Made by a program: the position numbers and the translations under genes. Of a stretch of DNA of 64,000 nucleotides, positions 57,613-64,000 are shown one piece after another. Source of the DNA: Lottia gigantea (Eukaryota > Mollusca > Gastropoda > Lottiidae); contig NW_008709421.1 of assembly GCF_000327385.1 (NCBI RefSeq), positions 849,780 through 913,779 of the forward strand, given 5' to 3'. Each line of letters starts with the position of its first letter. Within the stretch, counting starts at the first letter, position 1. The notes under the pieces are model-generated. The model was not told the DNA's origin. It searched no databases and was given only the letters and a program-made list of their open reading frames with translations.

Positions 57613-58248
57613 CTAATCAAGGCAATAAGATTAGACTTTTTGAAAATGGTGGCGTGTGGAACAATAATAATAATAATGAAAATAGATAACTTTCTGTACT
57701 TGCCATACTGTAGACCACTGCTAATCAAATCGAAAAAATGCTTTTTATGTCTGGTTTTCTGATTTTCATTTAATATTCTACTTCAAATTTAAGTTGACTG
57801 TTGGATGTTTAGAATTTTCAGCAGAAAAGCAAAATGTTTTGTTAAACTGTATTAACAGTGCCATCAGCTTCAGCCTACTGTAAGCAACATTATGAAAATT
57901 TATTTAGCGTTGCTCGGTTGGTACCTTGGTTGTGAATAATCAAATTGAATGATTTTACTGGCTTCATACATCATTTATAACTAAAAAGCATTATTATTGT
58001 ATTATTTAGTATAAGTGAAAAAGTTGTTTGCCAAGTCTTGGTAGAGGTAAATTTCATGAAAAGACTTAAAAATATTGGTACCGATAAAGAACATCCAATT
58101 TTTTTCTTTAAATTTCCTACAAAAAGTGTCTGTTTTTATTGCATGTATTTAATTCTTGGTTAAAATAGTCTACCTAATATGGTGTATGAAGTTCAGAGAT
58201 TTTCATCAGTCATATTTTTCATTCAATTGTATTTATATACAAATGTTA

Positions 58249-58254
58249 ATAAAT
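58249..58254 (+). terminator. CBFB: Possible polyadenylation signal of CBFB
   Basis: AATAAA in the context TGTTAATAAATCATAC, about 3.1 kb after the stop. AT-rich DNA makes such hexamers common, so this is one candidate among several. Confidence 0.2.
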
Positions 58255-58317
58255 CATACAAAACTCTATATAATCTCTTATATTTAGTTTCTAATAGAGA
58301 TCAAGTCACTCTTCACA

Positions 58318-58432
58318 ATTGACATCATCAACCACAGATATCTGATTGAAAGCAGAAAAGGTGCAAATTGATGCTATCAGTGTCCCTAATATACATAAAA
58401 AAATTCAGAAAACCTGTTTACAATTAATTGAA
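58318..58432. mobile_element. Family C element, right-arm fragment C8
   Basis: GACATCATCAACCACAGATA, then GCAAATTGATGCTATCAGTG TCCCTAATATACAT and AGAAAACCTGTTTACAATTA match the right arm of C7. The left arm is missing. Confidence 0.7.
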
Positions 58433-59006
58433 TTAAATTTAGACTCAAGTTGGACTAACAAGATCAGTTAAATCACTTACTTATAACACTCTTAATAAAA
58501 TAAGCCCCAAAGTCAGGATGGTGTTAATTTATTTAACCAAATAGAAGGTAGATAATTTTTATCTGGTTAACTGAATTACATTTGCAGTGCAAAAAGGAGG
58601 AAAGAACAATCCTACACATTCATCTGAAACACAATTTTATTGCATTTAATGTCTTACACATCAATTCTGTATGAAAAGAATTTGAATTTACAGTAATATC
58701 AGTGACAACCCAAAGAATTCCATGTTTCATTAAAGTTAAACTAAAGCATATATTATGTTGTCTTCACTTTTCACAAGAAATTGGATGCCCTTAAAGTGAA
58801 GTGAAGTAAAGTGAATAATTCATAATTCTGAAGCTAAATTATCAAATAAGGCAAACTAATGTTTTGTGTAGTCAATTTCAATGAACAAAAGAAATGTTTA
58901 GGTCAGTAACAAAACAAGCAAAATAAAAATAATAAGTGAACTCAAGAATTGGACAGAGTGGTATCAAAAGCTTCATATTTTACAAATATATACAAATAGA
59001 TTTTAC

Positions 59007-59152
59007 ACATAGTACTCAATTAAGACAGAAATTACTGGTATACATCAGAAACATAAATAAGCACAACCGAATTTTAGGTAGTAAGCACAAAAACTTTATG
59101 CTTTTGGAAAAGACCAAAGGACCCCATTCTCGTCCCAAATTGAGTACTATGT
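59007..59152. repeat. Perfect 15 bp inverted repeat, 146 bp span
   Basis: ACATAGTACTCAATT at 59007-59021 is mirrored exactly by AATTGAGTACTATGT at 59138-59152, with partial pairing for about 10 bases beyond. It may be a very small inverted-repeat element. Only one copy is seen here. Confidence 0.5.
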
Positions 59153-59284
59153 ATAAGCATTGCATAAAAAAGACTTGTTGTTCAAACTATATCACAGTGT
59201 TATACATATATTATAGCACAAAATAAAGATAAATAAATTAAACACAAATTCTATCCTCTATAGACAATCCTTACATTCACCAAA

Positions 59285-59334
59285 NNNNNNNNNNNNNNNN
59301 NNNNNNNNNNNNNNNNNNNNNNNNNNNNNNNNNN
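59285..59334. other. Assembly gap (50 N)
   Basis: Fifty unknown bases, probably a placeholder of arbitrary length. Repeats in this size class are common nearby, so a collapsed repeat is a likely cause. Confidence 0.99.
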
Positions 59335-61851
59335 GAATTTCTCAACGTAAATAAGAAATGGATTGTTAATTTGACATGATTACATACAACATACTTGAAA
59401 CCAAAACACAAAATATATGATATCAATAAGAAAAAGATTGAGTGACATGAGAAAATGTAACTAATGACTCTGCTAGCCATAAATATGCTCATACACACTT
59501 CTTCCTTCTACATGTTCAGATAACAAGTGAATAAAGCCCATGTTTCAAAAAGAATATTACTAACAGATAAATGGCATGTAATACATTTTTCACAGTGATA
59601 AATTTGAATCATAAGATTTTTGGTGAAGCCATCGCATGTGTATTGCTTTTATATTTTTACAGCTTGACATATTAATGTTTTCAGTAAACAGAAACATGCG
59701 AATATCCTAAATGACCACAACTAATCTGGCAAATTTCAGTTCAGTCAAACATTACTGGGAGATCTAGTCAAATCAACATCCCTACATCATATTTGCCCTT
59801 GTCAGTATAAATATAATATGAAAAAGCTGTGAGATAATGTATAGTTGTGTTGAAAGTTGAAATATATTTTACAAGGTAAGGTATTTGGTATGGTAATTGG
59901 ACGTAATATATGAGGTAAATATAAATATATAGAAATAATTCACTAAACACAACAAAATATTTCAAATGCACCAACATTAATGTTAGTAAGGATAGTTCAT
60001 ACTTTATCATGGTAAGAGATTTGAAGGGTAAATTTTAATATGCCTCACTTTTACAATGGATACCATCATAATGGAAACAAAACACAAAAATCATACCCGA
60101 TATATAAAATTCCAGTCTTACATGACTGGAACATGTCCAATCCAATGATTTGTATGGTCATTAAATCAAAGATGGTATCTCTAAATTACCTCCAAATACA
60201 CACAAAACTTCAGATGTGATTAAAGGGAGACAATTACTGAAATCGAATTTCATATCCTTTGCTAAAAATATTAATTTTACTTTAGTATTACTAATAGAGT
60301 GCCACACAACTGAAAAACAGTAAATAATATATTGCTTAGAAAATAACAATAAAGGAATAAATACACACAAATTAGTCACTCATATAGTGTATTCAATGAA
60401 TTACAAAGTTTGGAGCCAGGATCATTCAATTCTACCAATTAAAACCATAAAGCAAGACCATAAAGCTTACATATGACTTCATGAAATCCCCAAAAAGGGT
60501 TCTTTTATAAATGTACTCACTATTAAAGATTGAATGTCCAGAATTGGAAAGGTCATCATATTTGTTCTTTTTGAATACGTTTGAAATTCATGAAATACAC
60601 TAAGAATGATATGAGATATTCACAACAATACATACTAAATAATATATAGTATCTTATTCACAAATTTAGAAAAATATTTACTAAGTTCAGAATACAGAAC
60701 TGACATATTGCCCTATACCAATACATGTACTGGGTACTATTTTTATAATGCAATAATGTAAATGACTTATTAGCTCATTAGCTATTTTAACATCCAACTT
60801 GTTTTTATTTACATCATTTTAAATCTAAATATGTTTTTTAAAATAACGCTCTCAATAATATTCAATATAGGCCTGTTTCACCCTTGTTTATAAAATACAT
60901 TTTGGTCAATAGTTTGAAAACTGCAGACTTTAATCTTGCTTTTTTCAGTTATAACCCAGACGAGTTAGAACTTTCTGTTTCTCACAAAATTCACGTTTCT
61001 TCATTCATTTATCAAATCCTTCAAACTTTGGCTTTGTAAAAAATGAAAATGTTTCTATGAATTTTCAAAAATTTTCAGCAAAGAATTGCATAGAAAATGG
61101 GTTTTATATCATTGTGATCTGTGGAAAATTACTAAAAAAAAACTCTCATCTGACAAAAATAACTACAAGACGTAGAGTCTGCAAGTTTTTCACTAAATGG
61201 TCTTCTAAGACGGATGAAAATTCAATATACTCAAATGATAACTAATACATATAATCCTATCACCAGATGATGTCAATTCATAATGTTGTCATTTAATCCA
61301 AATTCTTTAATGTCTTTTTACATGCAAATACAATAAAATCAACATGAGCAGGATCAATTGACAACCGTAAGAATTCTACTGAAGTGAATGTGGTTTGATA
61401 ATAGAAAAGTTATACAATTTGTATGGGTGATATGCTTGCTGACATTTTGTACACTATAGAATATATATGTTGGAATGGCTTTCTTTTGGTGGAAAAAGTT
61501 GGGATTATCTTGGCTATTATCTGACAGTATAGTCAATCTATTTACAATTAGGAGATACACCTGATCACAAAGAGACACTTTCGTTGATTTGTTTCAGCAG
61601 ACCACAAACTGGTACATATTTTGAGGAAACAGTCTAGTTTATCCAAAACCAACATAAGAGAGAAATAGAAATTGTACCATAGTATTAAAACTTGCAAAAC
61701 AAACTTGTTGAAGGGTATCCAAGCTGGTTTTTCCCAAATCCATTTTTCAGGCACGTTATCTAAGTTGTAAGTTGAAATTCTTGGTAATACATGAACGAGC
61801 TAAAGATCTGGCTTTAAATAGAACACGTGATAATGGTTGCTACAGTCAGTG

Positions 61852-61857
61852 TTTATT
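61852..61857 (-). terminator. KATNB1: Possible polyadenylation signal of KATNB1
   Basis: AATAAA on the minus strand (GATAATAAACACTG), about 77 bases after the KATNB1 stop. It would give a very short 3' UTR; later signals are equally possible. Confidence 0.3.
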
Positions 61858-61900
61858 ATCAGATCACAATTCTTCACACAATCAGAGAGACAAACTAATA

Positions 61901-61924
61901 TCAGTCAGTCAGTCAGTCAGTCAG
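61901..61924. repeat. (TCAG)6 microsatellite in the KATNB1 3' UTR
   Basis: Six perfect tetranucleotide units, nine bases after the KATNB1 stop codon on the minus strand, so it should be transcribed as (CTGA)6. Confidence 0.95.
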
Positions 61925-61933
61925 CAGTTATAG

Positions 61934-62066
61934 TTAATCCAATGTTCCCATAAGTATTTGAAGTTGTTTGTACATGTTTCCTAGTTTACCTGGAATCGCC
62001 TGACGTTTCTCTATCAGAGTACGAACTGCCATCAATGTTTGATAACAAGCATTGCACTTCTGGTGT
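61934..62066 (-). CDS. KATNB1: KATNB1 last exon
   Basis: 133 bases after TTCTTTTGTAG. They complete Arg, then encode HQKCNACYQTLMAVRTLIEK, RQAIPGKLGNMYKQLQILMG and TLD, with TAA at 61936-61934. The CxxCY pair matches CRLCY in human. Confidence 0.93.
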
Positions 62067-63475
62067 CTACAAAAGAAAATATCAGCATTTATTTCCACCA
62101 TCAATATTAATAATTAGCTATAGGCAGGCAAGAAATAGATAAATGGCAAATATATTAATATGTTTGGCAACTGGATTACTTTAGTAACTGTGTTTCCAAT
62201 GAAAGCTAAAAGCTAAGTCAGAGCTAGCTTACTCACAAGCTAGCATCAAATTATTACATTTTTAAATGTATATTTTCTTAAGAGAAACTCTGAAGTTGAT
62301 ATTACAATTCATATAAAATATGGTTTATAATCAATAATATTCAGATATTTGACAAGAATCTTACCTCTCCTCTCTAGAAATATCTACACCTATACTAGGA
62401 GCTGAAGATATATTAGCTTTTATAACTGGTCCCATATTCTTTAATATTAGCTTCAGAGATTGACACGTTGTTGTCACATAACTAAAATATAAATAATATC
62501 ATTAACTTAGTATTGATCAAACCAGGACCATGACTTTGCCATTGAGCCAGTTCCACAAGACCATTGACAAATAGAATCTGGTTAACTGGGGAAAAGGGAG
62601 AACACAAAAAATTATTTCCCTTTCCGTAATGTGCAAGATATTTCCCATCTTGAACTAGTAATAAATTCTTAACATAAACATGTTATCAAATTGTTCTTTC
62701 AAGAGTAGAATTAGTCTTCTGTGTCTAACCATTGATCCCATTACGTGGGTCACTGCTTGAAACCTGTATTATTATACGAGTTATTGGTTCAATAGGCCAG
62801 AGTACTCAAATTGTTATACAAGGTTTAAATTTTCAAAGAATGAAAACCATGTATAAAAGTAAAAAAAAACAATAAAAAAGATTTTAACAAAATACGCGTA
62901 CAAATAGTTTTTTCAGTTTTTCTCGAAAAGTAATTCCACATCATATATCGTTATACGAGGTTTCAAGCAGTCACCCACAATGTATTGTTACAAATCATTT
63001 TGTGTTACACTATTCATGACAAATGGGTTTATTTAGTATAGGTTGTCAATTCAAAATGGCGACCTCCATAGAGTGCATTACTAATTATATTGTGGAAAAA
63101 AAATATTTATTTAGTATCCACCAATGACTTAACTTACCATTCATATTTACTATTTAATAAATCTTTAAGTTGCGGTAATAGTATACTACATAAATCTAAT
63201 GTCCATAAGGTACTGAAATAATAATCAAAAATTATTTGTTCAATTCAAATACTCTCATTTATGATGCACGAAATGGCACTACTTGATGTTTCGTTTGTAA
63301 TGTAAACCATTATCAACCATTTATGGATAATTTACTTTAATTTCAATGTTAATTGTTATAGGGTGAAGTAAAATATATAAACAAAATAAACAACTTACGG
63401 TTTAAAGTTTAAAACATTGAGAATATCTACCATTACAGCCTGATCATTCATACTAATAGCTGAATCTACAGCAGT
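61934..63475 (-). CDS. KATNB1: KATNB1: katanin p80 subunit, C-terminal con80 part (gene level)
   Basis: The last four exons of the regulatory subunit of the microtubule-severing enzyme katanin (63399-63475, 63138-63212, 62365-62481, 61934-62066) encode 133 residues. In the family, this con80 domain binds the p60 ATPase and microtubules. Landmarks in order: [69 protein letters not shown], then HQKCNACYQTL and a C-terminal helix ending LQILMGTLD. These align with my recollection of human KATNB1 ([40 protein letters not shown]). All junction phases agree. The WD40 half lies beyond the right edge. It is convergent with CBFB. Confidence 0.94.
62067..62364 (-). other. KATNB1: KATNB1 last intron
   Basis: 298 AT-rich bases with consensus ends; no further feature seen. 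Confidence 0.9.
62365..62481 (-). CDS. KATNB1: KATNB1 exon, second from last
   Basis: 117 bases between ATATTTTAG and AG|GTAAGA. They encode [19 protein letters not shown], then [19 protein letters not shown] and two bases of Arg. GVDISREER is the strongest family signature. Confidence 0.94.
62482..63137 (-). other. KATNB1: KATNB1 intron with family A element
   Basis: 656-base intron; about a third of it is the short family A copy at 62744-62980. Nothing else is recognised. Confidence 0.9.
62744..62980 (+). mobile_element. Family A element, internally deleted copy A4
   Basis: About 237 bp. The left end GTGGGTCACTGCTTGAAACC and the right end GGTTTCAAGCAGTCACCCAC are present, but about 225 bp of the left-centre, including the GCGCGGATCTT motif, is missing. 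It is intronic to KATNB1. Confidence 0.88.
63138..63212 (-). CDS. KATNB1: KATNB1 exon, third from last
   Basis: 75 bases between TTATTTCAG and TG|GTAAGT. After completing Pro they encode [20 protein letters not shown] SKYE and two bases of a Cys codon. Confidence 0.92.
63399..63475 (-). CDS. KATNB1: KATNB1 exon, fourth from last
   Basis: 77 bases starting in phase 0 after ATTTATTGTAG and ending CC|GTAAGT. They encode [20 protein letters not shown] VLNFK plus two bases of a Pro codon. Confidence 0.92.
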
Positions 63476-64000
63476 CTACAATAAATAGGCATAATTTACT
63501 CTTACATTTCATTATTAACCTTTAGTTATGTAGGTTCTTTGCAAAATCAGACCAATAAGTTACTTTAAGACTGTTTCCAGCACAAAGTAGTTTTTTCAAA
63601 CTAGCACCTGTTTCATAAAATTTACTAAAATTTCCTGCCAACAATATCACCTTTTAGCAAAAAAAGAGAAGGAATCGATTCTACTTTTTTGCTACAATAT
63701 TTAGCATTATAAATATCTGATGCAAGAATTATAAAAAATATAAAAATACAAGTGTCAGAATTAGGTCCAATATACCAAAGTGACATGTTCCTGAATAACA
63801 TTCAGTCTGAGTCATTAGTAAAAATAATTTCAGATTACAGAGATCTTTTTCTTCGTTTCCCAAGAACAAGTCAATAAATACAAATTCTTCTTAGTAGGTA
63901 TCTTTATTGAAATTTGACATTTTGTGTCTTCTATAACTATAGATTTCACAATTTGTCAAGTGCTTTTGCACAAAATAAATTGTCTGGTGGAAAACGACCT
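63476..64000 (-). other. KATNB1: KATNB1 intron, open to the right edge
   Basis: AT-rich sequence upstream of the first visible KATNB1 exon. No exon with con80 or WD40 similarity could be read in it. Confidence 0.7.

Larger units (their letters stand above)
55119..61933. other. Convergent 3' region of CBFB and KATNB1
   Basis: About 6.8 kb containing the 3' untranslated regions of both genes. It holds a full family D element (55241-55561), family B copy B7 (56532-56822), a partial family C copy (58318-58432), a small inverted-repeat pair (59007-59152), the assembly gap, and a (TCAG)6 microsatellite. An AATAAA at 58249-58254 could end a long CBFB transcript. No other gene is seen. Confidence 0.6.

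Overview
The window is animal genomic DNA: AT-rich, with small exons separated by long introns, GT-AG splice sites, many short non-autonomous DNA transposons and several AT-rich minisatellites. Protein matches and repeat style suggest a lophotrochozoan marine invertebrate, most likely a mollusc. That placement is an inference from memory; no search was run. There is one 50-N assembly gap at 59285-59334.

Three protein-coding genes can be supported. On the minus strand at the left is the 5' end of PHAF1 (C16orf70/MYTHO, autophagy): exon 1 at 13936-13999 and exon 2 at 5438-5520, with later exons beyond the left edge. On the plus strand is CBFB, core-binding factor beta, the RUNX partner. Its five core exons lie between 18960 and 32807. 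A candidate optional exon is at 36785-36894, and the last exon starts at 54989 after a 22 kb intron. On the minus strand at the right are the last four exons of KATNB1 (katanin p80, con80 domain), 61934-63475, running off the right edge. PHAF1 and CBFB are head to head, about 5 kb apart. CBFB and KATNB1 are tail to tail. From memory, all three human orthologues lie on 16q, with CBFB next to C16orf70, so this looks like retained ancient linkage with a local change of order or orientation.

The most interesting point is the CBFB C-terminus. The last exon holds a CAA/AAC/ACA repeat open in all three frames. Skipping the optional exon gives a polyglutamine tail. Including it (110 nt, not a multiple of three) gives a polyasparagine tail and a different C-terminus.

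The rest is introns and intergenic DNA. I see five families of short inverted-repeat elements, called A to E here, a partial tRNA-derived SINE next to a 471 bp tandem duplication, three minisatellites (one with a 92 bp, 4x23 higher-order period), and moderately GC-rich, repeat-poor blocks in CBFB intron 5 that may be regulatory. About 14-28 kb is rich in CpG while both flanks are depleted, as expected if gene bodies are methylated and the shared 5' interval is not.
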